DNA of 64,000 nucleotides from Mesonia phycicola (GTDB lineage: Bacteria > Bacteroidota > Bacteroidia > Flavobacteriales > Flavobacteriaceae), in the NCBI RefSeq assembly GCF_900141885.1, contig NZ_FQYY01000005.1, positions 124,001 to 188,000 on the forward strand, written 5' to 3'. Positions 8,374 to 17,147 of the stretch are shown here, piece by piece. Numbering within the stretch: the first letter of the stretch is position 1; every line of letters begins with the position of its first letter. The position numbers and the translations under genes were made by a program. Under the pieces are notes generated by a model. That model was given only the letters and a program-made list of their open reading frames with translations. It was not told the origin of the DNA and did no database searches.

Positions 8374-9411
8374 ATGAGTAAAGGAGTTTTAATGGTGAAT
8401 TTGGGTTCACCTAAAAGTACCAGTCCAAAAGACGTAAAAAATTATCTCGATGAGTTTTTGATGGACGAGCGTGTAATAGATGTGCCTTGGTTATTAAGAG
8501 CATTTATTGTAAAAGGAATTGTTTTAAATACAAGACCTAAAAAATCTGCAGAGGCTTACCAACGTATTTGGTGGGATGAGGGTTCTCCATTAATTGTTCT
8601 TTCGGAGCGTTTACAAGAAAAAGTAGATAATTATACAGGTGTACCTATTGCGCTGGCTATGCGTTACGGAGAGCCAACTATAAAACAAGGTTTGCAAGAA
8701 CTGGCAGATAAAGGGGTAGATGAAGTATTACTAATGCCGTTATACCCGCAATTTGCAATGGCCACTACAGAAACTATTTTGGTTTTAGCAGAAGAATTAA
8801 GACAAGAATTCTTCCCGCAAATGAAATTTACTACGCTGCCCCCATTTTATAATCACCCAGACTATGTAAATGTACTTTCTAGAAGTATTGGAGAGAAATT
8901 AGATGGAGTAGATTATGAACATTTATTATTTAGTTATCACGGAGTTCCAGAAAGGCATATAAAGAAAAGCGATATTACAAAGTCTCATTGTAAAATAGAT
9001 GGTACATGTTGCAAAACCGCATCTCCGGCGCATCAATTTTGTTACCGCCATCAATGTTTAGAAACTACAGAGCAAGTAGCAAAAACACTTCAATTAAAAG
9101 AAGGCACTTATAGTACCTCGTTTCAATCTAGATTAGGTTTTGACCCTTGGTTACAACCTTATACCGATAGAACTATAGAGAAATTTGGTTTAAACGGAAT
9201 GAAAAAAATGGCTATTGTATCTCCTGCTTTTGTGTCTGATTGTTTAGAGACATTAGAAGAATTAGGAATGGAAGGTAAAGAAATTTTTGAAGAAAACGGA
9301 GGAGAAGAATTTACTTTAATACCATGTTTAAACGACCGTGAAGATTGGATTAAAACACTTAGTCGCTGGATAGACGAGTGGGCTATGCAACCAAAAACGC
9401 AAAATACTTAA
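8374..9411 (+). CDS. hemH: Ferrochelatase, with internal Cys-rich insert
   Basis: 345 residues. It inserts Fe2+ into a porphyrin (protoporphyrin IX in the protoporphyrin-dependent route) at the cytoplasmic membrane face. LLFSYHGVPERH carries the catalytic His189, and SFQSRLGFDPWLQPYTD (249-265) is the second signature. Between them is an insert with Cys206, Cys212, Cys213, Cys223 and Cys228 that E. coli HemH lacks. Internal Cys clusters ligating [2Fe-2S] have been described in some bacterial ferrochelatases, so a cluster is plausible here. The stop overlaps the MATE gene start as TAATG. Confidence 0.96.
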   Translation: MSKGVLMVNLGSPKSTSPKDVKNYLDEFLMDERVIDVPWLLRAFIVKGIVLNTRPKKSAEAYQRIWWDEGSPLIVLSERLQEKVDNYTGVPIALAMRYGEPTIKQGLQELADKGVDEVLLMPLYPQFAMATTETILVLAEELRQEFFPQMKFTTLPPFYNHPDYVNVLSRSIGEKLDGVDYEHLLFSYHGVPERHIKKSDITKSHCKIDGTCCKTASPAHQFCYRHQCLETTEQVAKTLQLKEGTYSTSFQSRLGFDPWLQPYTDRTIEKFGLNGMKKMAIVSPAFVSDCLETLEELGMEGKEIFEENGGEEFTLIPCLNDREDWIKTLSRWIDEWAMQPKTQNT

Positions 9412-10784
9412 TGCCAAAAGTAGACTCGGCAGCTTTAGGAAAAGAACCAATAAGCAAACTGTTAATTCAACAATCTGCTCCTGCCTCTATAGGTATACTG
9501 GTAATGTCTTTAAACATTTTAGTAGACACTATTTTTGTAGGAAACTGGATAGGCTCCACTGCAATTGCTGCAATAAATGTGGTTTTGCCAATTTCATTTT
9601 TTATAGCCGCTTTAGGGATGTCTATAGGTATTGGAGGTTCTTCTATCATCTCTAGAGCCCTAGGTGCAAATAACCACAAGAAAGCTCTTAAAACTTTTGG
9701 AAATCAAATTAGTTTAACTGTTCTGCTAACCACTTCTTTTGTAATTGCAGGTTTATGGTTTATAAATGATTTAATTCCTGCTTTTGGAGGAAAAGGAGAC
9801 ATATTTGAACCAGCAAAAATTTATTACCGTATTGTTTTGTATGGCGTACCCATTTTAGGATTAAATATGATGGGCAGCAATGTTATAAGAGCAGAAGGTA
9901 AACCCAAATTTGCAATGGCAGCAATGATTTTTCCTTCTATAGGTAATTTAATTGCAGATTATTTTTTTATCAATGTATTTGATTGGGGAATGGCAGGGGC
10001 AGCTTGGGCTACTACAGGTTCTTATTTTGTATGCTTTTTATATATTTTTTGGTTTTTTCTTTCCGATAATTCAGAATTAAAAATAGCACTTCATCATTTT
10101 CAACTAAAACTAGATATTTTAAAAGAAATTGCTTCTCTAGGTTTTGTGACTCTCGCGAGGCAAGCCGTAGTAAGTGTTACCTATTTATTAATGAACAATA
10201 TTTTATATAAACTAGGAGGAGAAACCTCTGTTACGGTTTACGCTATTATTGCTAGAATGCTTGTTTTTGCATTATTTCCTGTATTGGGGGTTACACAAGG
10301 GTTTTTACCAATTGCAGGTTATAATTATGGAGCCAAGCAGCCAGAAAGGGTAAGAGAAACTATTAATAAAGCAATTTTGTATGCCAGCATTTTGGCTTTA
10401 ATGGTATTTTCTTTGATTATGTTTTTTCCGCAAGAAATAGTATCTGTTTTTACAAACGATAAAAGTATTTTAAAAGAAACTCCAATTGCTATGCGTTGGG
10501 TTTTTGCAGCCGTACCAATAATAGCGTTACAATTAATAGGTTCGGCGTACTTTCAAGCAATAGGTAAAGCTATGCCAGCATTTTTACTTACGTTAACACG
10601 ACAAGGATTCTTTTTTATTCCTCTAATTTTAATTTTGCCTAAATACTTCGGCATATTAGGTGTTTGGATATCTTTTCCGTTAGCCGATGTGATTTCAACT
10701 ATTGTTACAGGTTTTTTCTTGAATAGAGAAATTAGGCTTCATTTAAAACCCAGCGAAATGAAATCTACTTCTGCAAAATATTAA
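9411..10784 (+). CDS. MATE family efflux transporter
   Basis: 457 residues from the ATG at 9411, which overlaps the hemH stop by one base. An upstream in-frame ATG at 9378 lies inside hemH and adds only eleven poorly membrane-like residues, so the TAATG start is preferred. About twelve membrane segments form two pseudo-repeats, with typical MATE features (PASIGILVMSLNILVDTIFVGNWIG near the start; TQGFLPIAGYNYGA near the middle of the second half). MATE proteins export cationic or planar compounds using Na+ or H+ gradients. Coupling to hemH and hemJ raises the possibility of porphyrin export, but nothing in the sequence proves it. Confidence 0.9.
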   Translation: MPKVDSAALGKEPISKLLIQQSAPASIGILVMSLNILVDTIFVGNWIGSTAIAAINVVLPISFFIAALGMSIGIGGSSIISRALGANNHKKALKTFGNQISLTVLLTTSFVIAGLWFINDLIPAFGGKGDIFEPAKIYYRIVLYGVPILGLNMMGSNVIRAEGKPKFAMAAMIFPSIGNLIADYFFINVFDWGMAGAAWATTGSYFVCFLYIFWFFLSDNSELKIALHHFQLKLDILKEIASLGFVTLARQAVVSVTYLLMNNILYKLGGETSVTVYAIIARMLVFALFPVLGVTQGFLPIAGYNYGAKQPERVRETINKAILYASILALMVFSLIMFFPQEIVSVFTNDKSILKETPIAMRWVFAAVPIIALQLIGSAYFQAIGKAMPAFLLTLTRQGFFFIPLILILPKYFGILGVWISFPLADVISTIVTGFFLNREIRLHLKPSEMKSTSAKY

Positions 10785-10801
10785 TTACTTTAGCTTTTAT
10801 T

Positions 10802-11356
10802 ATGGCTGAATATTATAACTACATCAAATCGCTTCATCTTATTTTTGTAATTACCTGGTTTGCTGGGTTGTTTTATATTCCGCGGTTATTTGTTTATCAA
10901 ATTGAAGCTTTTTATAAACCTTCACCAGATAAAGAAATTTTAGGAAAACAATTAAAATTAATGGCCAAACGTTTGTGGTTTATTATCACTTGGCCTTCTG
11001 CAATTTTAGCTACTATTTTTGCTTTTTTACTTTTAATTATTCAGCCTATTTGGTTGCAACAAGGTTGGATGCATATTAAGCTCACCTTTGTAGTATTACT
11101 ATTTGCATACCATTTTAAAACGCATCATATTTTTAAACAACTACAACAAGATGTGGTAAAATGGTCTTCTAGTCAAATGCGTTTATGGAATGAGGGCTCT
11201 ACTCTTATTCTTTTTTCCGTAGTATTTTTAGTAATTTTAAAAAATTCTATTAATTGGATTTTTGGAGTTGTGGGTATTTTTGTTCTAGCTATTTTATTAA
11301 TGTTAGGTTTTAAAATATATAAAAGATACCGAGAACGTAACTCAAAGCAAAACTAG
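10802..11356 (+). CDS. hemJ: Protoporphyrinogen IX oxidase HemJ (UPF0093/CopD-like)
   Basis: 184 residues, four or five membrane helices. HemJ oxidises protoporphyrinogen IX to protoporphyrin IX in the inner membrane. The N-terminal SLHLIFVITWFAGLFYIPRLFVY (residues 10-32) carries the conserved His12 needed in characterised HemJ proteins, and RLWNEGSTLILFSVVFLVILK (about 128-148) matches the family's C-terminal block. It follows the MATE gene by 17 bp and lies just downstream of hemH, as expected for a heme-pathway enzyme. Confidence 0.9.
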   Translation: MAEYYNYIKSLHLIFVITWFAGLFYIPRLFVYQIEAFYKPSPDKEILGKQLKLMAKRLWFIITWPSAILATIFAFLLLIIQPIWLQQGWMHIKLTFVVLLFAYHFKTHHIFKQLQQDVVKWSSSQMRLWNEGSTLILFSVVFLVILKNSINWIFGVVGIFVLAILLMLGFKIYKRYRERNSKQN

Positions 11357-11409
11357 CTTTTAAAGAGGTTCAGTTTTTGTTGGGGTAGAATTATTATAAA
11401 AAATCAAAT

Positions 11410-12864
11410 ATGAAATTTTTTAAACGCTCCTTAAGAACTCGCATTTTTTTAAGCATGATTTTCTTAGTATTAGGAGCATCTATTCTTATAGCTGGGGTTA
11501 CCATAATTCAATATAAAAATGAGGCAAAAGTTTATCAAGAAGATAAATTAAAACGGAAAGAGGCTTCTATAAGAGCAAGTATTAATTATGAAATTATACA
11601 CACCACTTACCCTGTAGATACTAAGTATATTCCGTTAATATTTAAAGACAAAATATATGAGTTACAAAACATTCACGGTACAGAAATAAATATCTACAAT
11701 TTAAACGGTAAGTTGCTAAAATCTTCTAAAGCTACTTTTTTTAGAGACAGTTTAAGCACAAGAATGCCAGAAGATGCTTTAATAGGCCTTAAAGAATCTC
11801 AAAGTAATCGTTTTGTACAAAACCACATAGATAAAAACAACCAAGACTATCAATCGTCGTACAGTTACATAACAGACCAGTATTTTAAGCCTCTAGCTAT
11901 TTTAAATCTTCCGCATATAGAAGACGATGGCTTTGTAGATACGCAATTAAAAAGCTTTTTATCTATTTTAGGGCAGGTGTACATTGTAATGATTATTGCC
12001 GCTATTTTACTTTCTTATTTTCTTTCAAAATATATTACCTCTTCTTTAAAAACGGTAAGTGAAAAAATATTAGCTACTCGTTTAGACCGTAAAAATAAAC
12101 GTATAAAGCTTAAAGACACTTCAGAAGAAATTAGATCTCTAGTAAAAGCTTATAACTCTATGATTGACGAGTTAGAAGAAAGTGCTGTAAAATTAGCTAG
12201 AAGTGAGCGAGAACAAGCTTGGCGAGAAATGGCAAAACAAGTAGCACACGAAATTAAAAATCCGCTTACCCCAATGCGGTTAAGTGTTCAAAGTTTTGAG
12301 CGTAGGTTTAATCCGCAAGACCCAGATAGTAAAGAAAAACTTAAAGAATATAGCTCTACACTTATACAGCAAATAGATACCATGAGTTCTATCGCTTCTG
12401 CATTTTCTAATTTTGCAAAAATGCCAGCCCAACAAAATGAAGAGTTAAACGTTACAAAAATTGTAAAATTAGCACTAGATATTTTTAATGAAAGTTACAT
12501 TTATTTTGAAGCCGAAGCAGAAGAAATTCTTGCAAAATTTGATCGTACACAACTTATAAGAGTAGTAACAAATTTAGTAAAAAACGCTATTCAAGCTTCA
12601 GAAGAAGTAGAGAATCCAAAAATAGAAGTAGCTGTAAAAACAGATGACTCTAATGTTATTTTACAAGTAAAAGATAACGGTCAAGGTATTTCCAAAGAAA
12701 ATAAAGATAGAATATTTGAGCCTAAATTTACTACCAAATCAAGCGGTATGGGCTTAGGGCTTGGTATTATAAAAACGATTATTGAAGCCTACGAGGGCGA
12801 AATAAATTTTATATCTCCAGAGGGAGAAGGCACTACATTTATTGTTAAATTTCCAAAAAAATAA
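11410..12864 (+). CDS. NtrY-like sensor histidine kinase
   Basis: 484 residues. The first membrane segment lies at about residues 11-30, then a periplasmic sensor region to about 185, a second membrane segment (about 188-206), a HAMP domain, and a kinase core. The phospho-acceptor is His280 in REMAKQVAHEIKNPLTPM. The N box (NLVKNAIQAS), G1 (DNGQGI), F box and G2 (GMGLGLGI) are intact. The HEIKNPLTP form is typical of NtrY-type kinases. No response regulator is adjacent, so its partner is elsewhere. It is followed after three bases by a crotonase gene, the usual flavobacterial arrangement as far as I recall. Confidence 0.92.
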   Translation: MKFFKRSLRTRIFLSMIFLVLGASILIAGVTIIQYKNEAKVYQEDKLKRKEASIRASINYEIIHTTYPVDTKYIPLIFKDKIYELQNIHGTEINIYNLNGKLLKSSKATFFRDSLSTRMPEDALIGLKESQSNRFVQNHIDKNNQDYQSSYSYITDQYFKPLAILNLPHIEDDGFVDTQLKSFLSILGQVYIVMIIAAILLSYFLSKYITSSLKTVSEKILATRLDRKNKRIKLKDTSEEIRSLVKAYNSMIDELEESAVKLARSEREQAWREMAKQVAHEIKNPLTPMRLSVQSFERRFNPQDPDSKEKLKEYSSTLIQQIDTMSSIASAFSNFAKMPAQQNEELNVTKIVKLALDIFNESYIYFEAEAEEILAKFDRTQLIRVVTNLVKNAIQASEEVENPKIEVAVKTDDSNVILQVKDNGQGISKENKDRIFEPKFTTKSSGMGLGLGIIKTIIEAYEGEINFISPEGEGTTFIVKFPKK

Positions 12865-12867
12865 CTT

Positions 12868-13650
12868 ATGAGTTACAATAATATTTTAATAGAAACAGAA
12901 AATTTTATTTCTACATTAACCATTAACAGACCAAAAAAGTTAAATGCGCTAAATAGAGAAACTTTAGAAGAAATACACCAAGCTTTTGTGAAATTAGAAA
13001 AAGATGAAGACACAAAAGTTATTATTATTACAGGAAGCGGAGAAAAAGCATTTGTAGCTGGAGCAGATATTTCTGAATTTGCCAATTACTCGGTAGAAGA
13101 AGGTAAAGATTTAGCAGCAAGAGGACATCAAGAAGTGTTCGATTTTATTGCAAATTTTAAAAAACCGGTAATAGCCGCAGTAAATGGTTTTGCTTTAGGC
13201 GGAGGCTTAGAGTTAGCGATGGCAGCACACTTTAGAATTGCTAGTGATAATGCAAAACTAGGATTACCAGAAACATCGTTAGGAGTAATACCTGGCTACG
13301 GAGGTACACAGCGTTTACCACAATTAGTGGGTAAAGGTAGAGCAATGGAAATGATTATGACTGCCAGTATGATAGATGCCAACCAAGCTTTACAGTACAA
13401 CTTAGTTAACCACGTTACTACAGTAGAAGACTTAATGAGTTTAGCTGAAAAATTAGCAGGAAAAATTTTAAGAAACTCTACCGTAGCGATTGCGCAAGCT
13501 ATAGAGGCAGTAAACGCAAATTACGAAGATGGTGTAAATGGATTTGAAAAAGAAATAGAAGGTTTTGGTAAAAGTTTTGGTACCGAAGATTTTAAAGAAG
13601 GAACCACTGCATTTTTAGAAAAACGTAAAGCAGAATTTCCAGGAGCGTAA
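12868..13650 (+). CDS. Enoyl-CoA hydratase/isomerase (crotonase)
   Basis: 260 residues. It hydrates 2-enoyl-CoA to 3-hydroxyacyl-CoA in the cytoplasm. The oxyanion-hole segment is AFVAGADISEFA (about 64-75). Both catalytic Glu residues of true hydratases are present, in GGGLELAMA and LGLPETSLGVIPGYGGTQRL. Start and stop are well defined, and a strong terminator follows. Substrate chain length (crotonyl-CoA or longer) cannot be read from sequence. Confidence 0.93.
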   Translation: MSYNNILIETENFISTLTINRPKKLNALNRETLEEIHQAFVKLEKDEDTKVIIITGSGEKAFVAGADISEFANYSVEEGKDLAARGHQEVFDFIANFKKPVIAAVNGFALGGGLELAMAAHFRIASDNAKLGLPETSLGVIPGYGGTQRLPQLVGKGRAMEMIMTASMIDANQALQYNLVNHVTTVEDLMSLAEKLAGKILRNSTVAIAQAIEAVNANYEDGVNGFEKEIEGFGKSFGTEDFKEGTTAFLEKRKAEFPGA

Positions 13651-13670
13651 AATATAGGATTATATTTTTT

Positions 13671-13703
13671 AAACCGTTACTATTACAAGTAACGGTTTTT
13701 TTT
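13671..13703 (+). terminator. Intrinsic terminator after the crotonase gene
   Basis: AAACCGTTAC and GTAACGGTTT form a 10-bp perfect stem with an 8-base loop, followed by a run of Ts. It ends the kinase-crotonase unit. Confidence 0.9.
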
Positions 13704-13765
13704 ATGTAACAAGTTAAAATTTTAACAAAATCTATGTATATTGCTTAAAACTATAAACTTAATCA

Positions 13766-15334
13766 ATGAAACTAAAATTACTTTCCTTAGTAATGCTATT
13801 TTTAAGCATTAGTCTAAGTGCGCAAATTAGTCCAATTCAAATTCAAAAAAGTGAAATTGGTAAAGATCAAAAAAAAGATACAAAACTTAGTTTTACTGCA
13901 GATGATGGCAATGGCGGGTTTGTTTCTGCAAGAATGTATTATAACGGCTCAGGAAAAGCTAGAGGCTATTATTTAGAGCATTATGATGCTAGTTTAGAAT
14001 TAGTAAAGGAATACGATTATGAGATAGACCACAGCAGTATAAAAAATTTGTTTATAAAAGATGGTCAATTACATATCATAGAATATAAGCGCAACAGAGA
14101 AGATAAAACAAATGACTATAATTTACTATCTTCCTCATTAGCAGACTTTAAATTTACGACAAAGAAAATCTTTTCAATATCAAGAAAAAAAGTAAAAAAA
14201 CCTTTTTATTTACCCATTGTTTTTGGTATTACTAACGCTAGTAAAATAGATCACGATCCTACAGGAGAAGTTTACCTGTCTGATAATAGAAAATTTATAA
14301 CTTTTAATTTTGATATTAAAGACGATAAAGAAGAAACACACTTAGTAAAAGTGTACAATAATGATTTAGAACTGGTTTTTGAAAACGAATTTAAGCAAGA
14401 TGGTGTGAAAGATGCATTTTTTAACTATAATTCTTTAACTATAGATAATAATAATGGTGATGTATTTTTCTTAGGAAAACAATATGAGGGTAAGGCCAGA
14501 AAGAAAAAAGGAAAAGCTAATTATAAGTATAAACTTTATAAATTGAATGCAAAAGGGACTAAAGAGTTATCTTTTAATACAGAGGAAAATTTTGTAGGGT
14601 CGATGGAATTGATTAACGATGATAACAATTTGGTAGGAGTGGGCTTTTACTCAGAAAAAAATGATTTTCGTTATAAAGGTACTGTCTATTACAATATTAA
14701 TAAAGAAAACTTTAGCATTCAAGCCTCATCATTTAATCCGTTTACAAAACAATTTATGATAGATAAATACGGAGAAAAAAGGGGAGAGAAAGTATCTAAA
14801 AAAGGAAAAGAATTATCTAACCTTACCTATAGAGGTTTGCATATAGATGATAATGAAAATGTATATTTTACAGCAGAAGAATATTTTGTTCAAGCACACT
14901 CTACAAAATACGGTACTACATACACTTATCATTATAACGATATCTTAGCTTGTAAAATAAATAGTTCTGGTAAGATGGAGTGGGCTAGAAACATCAATAA
15001 AAAACAAGTTACCCAAGGTAAAGCTGTAGACTATTACTCATACTTATCTACAGTTAAGGATAATAGAGTTATCATTTTATTAAACGGATCAGATAAAGTT
15101 AAAAAACTAAAAGATGATCGTATTCGGTTTGACGATAAACGAGTTAAGAAACTTAGTTTATATCTAGTTGAAATTTTGCCTAACGGCGATTTTAATTATG
15201 AACAATTGGTTAATAATGAAGAGTCTAAGGTGACTTATAAGGTGTCTGAAGGAGTGGTAACAGATGATTTTAATGCTGTTGTTTTAGAAGGAAGTAAGGG
15301 TAAAAACACAAGAATGATAAAATTAACATTGTAG
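13766..15334 (+). CDS. Secreted protein of unknown function
   Basis: 522 residues with a clear N-terminal signal peptide (MKLKLLSLVMLFLSISLSAQ, cleavage near residue 20). The mature part is rich in Lys, Asp and Asn and in short beta-strand patterns, with repeated 'Y..L....L' blocks suggesting a beta-propeller-like fold. There is no catalytic motif, C-terminal sorting domain or lipobox. It is a single-gene unit between two terminators. I do not recognise the family. Another secreted protein of similar style lies at 38452-39894, but I could not establish homology by eye. Confidence 0.85.
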   Translation: MKLKLLSLVMLFLSISLSAQISPIQIQKSEIGKDQKKDTKLSFTADDGNGGFVSARMYYNGSGKARGYYLEHYDASLELVKEYDYEIDHSSIKNLFIKDGQLHIIEYKRNREDKTNDYNLLSSSLADFKFTTKKIFSISRKKVKKPFYLPIVFGITNASKIDHDPTGEVYLSDNRKFITFNFDIKDDKEETHLVKVYNNDLELVFENEFKQDGVKDAFFNYNSLTIDNNNGDVFFLGKQYEGKARKKKGKANYKYKLYKLNAKGTKELSFNTEENFVGSMELINDDNNLVGVGFYSEKNDFRYKGTVYYNINKENFSIQASSFNPFTKQFMIDKYGEKRGEKVSKKGKELSNLTYRGLHIDDNENVYFTAEEYFVQAHSTKYGTTYTYHYNDILACKINSSGKMEWARNINKKQVTQGKAVDYYSYLSTVKDNRVIILLNGSDKVKKLKDDRIRFDDKRVKKLSLYLVEILPNGDFNYEQLVNNEESKVTYKVSEGVVTDDFNAVVLEGSKGKNTRMIKLTL

Positions 15335-15375
15335 GATGAAATCCTAAAACAAGTAATATATCCAATAAATATAAT

Positions 15376-15383
15376 TAACTTTG
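15376..15383 (+). promoter_or_regulatory. Possible -7 box inside a terminator stem, upstream of the radical SAM gene
   Basis: TAACTTTG fits TAnnTTTG and overlaps the 5' arm of the terminator at 15377-15409. It would start an RNA about 22 bases before the radical SAM ATG. There is no TTG partner at the right distance, so this is tentative. Confidence 0.3.
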
Positions 15384-15409
15384 GTTCTGTAAAGAGCCAA
15401 AGTTTTTTT
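15377..15409 (+). terminator. Intrinsic terminator directly abutting the radical SAM start codon
   Basis: AACTTTGGTTCT (15377-15388) pairs with AGAGCCAAAGTT (15393-15404), 12 bp with one G-T pair, a four-base loop and seven Ts. The T run runs straight into the ATG at 15410, so it separates the upstream secreted-protein gene from the radical SAM gene. Confidence 0.85.
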
Positions 15410-16483
15410 ATGCTTTCGAATGAATTTTTAAAAGGAAGAGGGGCGCAACAAAATGTGCACAATAAGTTTGAAGAAATGAAGCATACTACAGATGCCGAGT
15501 TTCTAGAATACTGTTACCAAGAAGGTGAAGAAGCACAAGATTTAAAAACTCGTTTTCAAGAAATTTTCCCAAAAACTATTGTTAATAAAGTAAATAGTCC
15601 CGATGTTGGGATGGAGTATTCTGTAAATCCGTACCAAGGTTGTGAGCACGGTTGTATTTATTGTTACGCACGTAACTCTCACGAATATTGGGGTTATAGT
15701 GCAGGCTTAGATTTTGAAAAACAGATTTTAGTTAAAAAAAACGCACCACAATTATTAGAAAAAAAACTTCAGCAAAAAAACTGGGAGCCAAATACCATTG
15801 TTTTTTCAGGTAATACAGATTGTTACCAACCCATAGAAAAGAAACTGCAAATTACAAGGCAATGTCTAGAGGTAATGCTGAGGTACAAACACCCAACTGG
15901 TATAATTACTAAAAATAGTTTAGTGCTGCGAGATCTAGATATTTTAAAAGATTTAGCTAAGCTGAATTGTATAAGAGTAAATATCTCTATTACATCGTTG
16001 CAAGAAGAAACTAGACGGTTGTTAGAGCCAAGAACTGCTAGTATAAAACAACGTTTAAAAACGGTAGAAGAACTATCTAAAAACGGAATACCAGTAAATG
16101 TGATGGTAGCGCCAATTATACCATTTATTAATAGTCATGAAATTTTACCAATAGTAAAAGCAGTGAGTGAGGTTGGGGCAATTTCTGTAGGATATACGGT
16201 GGTAAGATTAAATGGAGCTATTGCAGATATTTTTTCTGATTGGATAAAAAAAGCAATACCTAATAAAGCTAACAGGGTTTTACATCAGATAGAAGCTTGC
16301 CATGGTGGGAGTTTAAATGATAGTCGTTTTGGAACAAGAATGAGAGGTGAGGGAGAGTTTTCTAATCAAATAGCTCAGCAATTTAAAATTGCAAGGGCAA
16401 AATTTCTTCCAAATAAAAAGCAGTCGGTTTTAGATACTTCGCACTATTTACAATTAAAAAATCCGCAGTATAAGTTATTTTAA
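15410..16483 (+). CDS. PA0069-family radical SAM protein
   Basis: 357 residues. The 4Fe-4S/SAM motif is CEHGCIYCYAR in VNPYQGCEHGCIYCYARNSHEYWGY (about residues 72-96). The N-terminal KGRGAQ element and overall arrangement match the PA0069-like family, related to spore photoproduct lyase and of unproven function. The start at 15410 is kept because family members carry KGRGAQ near the N-terminus and the next in-frame Met (residue 24) would remove it. No ribosome-binding site is visible, since the ATG follows a T run. The 3' end overlaps the convergent HD gene by 4 bp. Confidence 0.88.
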   Translation: MLSNEFLKGRGAQQNVHNKFEEMKHTTDAEFLEYCYQEGEEAQDLKTRFQEIFPKTIVNKVNSPDVGMEYSVNPYQGCEHGCIYCYARNSHEYWGYSAGLDFEKQILVKKNAPQLLEKKLQQKNWEPNTIVFSGNTDCYQPIEKKLQITRQCLEVMLRYKHPTGIITKNSLVLRDLDILKDLAKLNCIRVNISITSLQEETRRLLEPRTASIKQRLKTVEELSKNGIPVNVMVAPIIPFINSHEILPIVKAVSEVGAISVGYTVVRLNGAIADIFSDWIKKAIPNKANRVLHQIEACHGGSLNDSRFGTRMRGEGEFSNQIAQQFKIARAKFLPNKKQSVLDTSHYLQLKNPQYKLF

Positions 16484-17136
16484 ATCTTACCTTCCCATTC
16501 TTTATAAAACTGTTCTAAAAATTTTTCCATAAACAAATGTCGCTCTTCTGCTAATTGTCTTCCTTTTTTTGTGTTCATTTTGTCTTTTAGAAGAAGTAAT
16601 TTTTCATAAAAATGATTAATGGTAGGGTTGTCTCCTTTTTTATATTCTTCTTTAGTCATATCTAGTTTAGGAGCAATATCTGGATCATAAAGTTTACGAT
16701 TTTTAAAACCGCCGTAATTAAATGTTCTAGCTATACCAATTGCACCAAGCGCATCTAAACGATCTGCGTCTTGCACAATATCTAGCTCTTTAGAATGAAA
16801 ATCTTGTTTAAAATTACCTCCTTTAAAAGATATATTTTCAATAATTTTTATCACGTGTTCAATTATATGAGATTCAGCGTTTACAGAAGTTAAAAACTCC
16901 TTTGCTTTTTGTGGTCCAACAGTTTCGTCTCCACCATAAAACTTAGCGTCTGCAATATCATGTAGCAAAGCTCCTAAAGCTACAATTTCTAAGTTTACAG
17001 GTTCATCTTTAGCAATAAGCATAGCATTTTTATAAACTCGCTCTACGTGAAACCAATCGTGTCCGCCTTCTGCATTTTCAAGTTCGTTTTTTACAAATGC
17101 TTTGGTCGTTTTTATAATAGGAAGTTCTGTATTCAA
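16480..17136 (-). CDS. HD-domain metal-dependent hydrolase
   Basis: 218 residues. HD superfamily ligands are visible: the first His in GGHDWFHVERVYKNA (about 23-37), the HD pair in LGALLHDIADAKF (about 58-70) and a later Asp in IVQDADRLDALGAIG (about 124-138). Such proteins hydrolyse phosphate esters of nucleotides or related compounds; the substrate is unknown. It is cytoplasmic with no signal peptide. It lies 11 bp after the beta-barrel gene on the same strand and overlaps the convergent radical SAM gene end. Confidence 0.9.
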   Translation of the reverse strand: MNTELPIIKTTKAFVKNELENAEGGHDWFHVERVYKNAMLIAKDEPVNLEIVALGALLHDIADAKFYGGDETVGPQKAKEFLTSVNAESHIIEHVIKIIENISFKGGNFKQDFHSKELDIVQDADRLDALGAIGIARTFNYGGFKNRKLYDPDIAPKLDMTKEEYKKGDNPTINHFYEKLLLLKDKMNTKKGRQLAEERHLFMEKFLEQFYKEWEGKI

Positions 17137-17147
17137 TTTTTTCTTTT

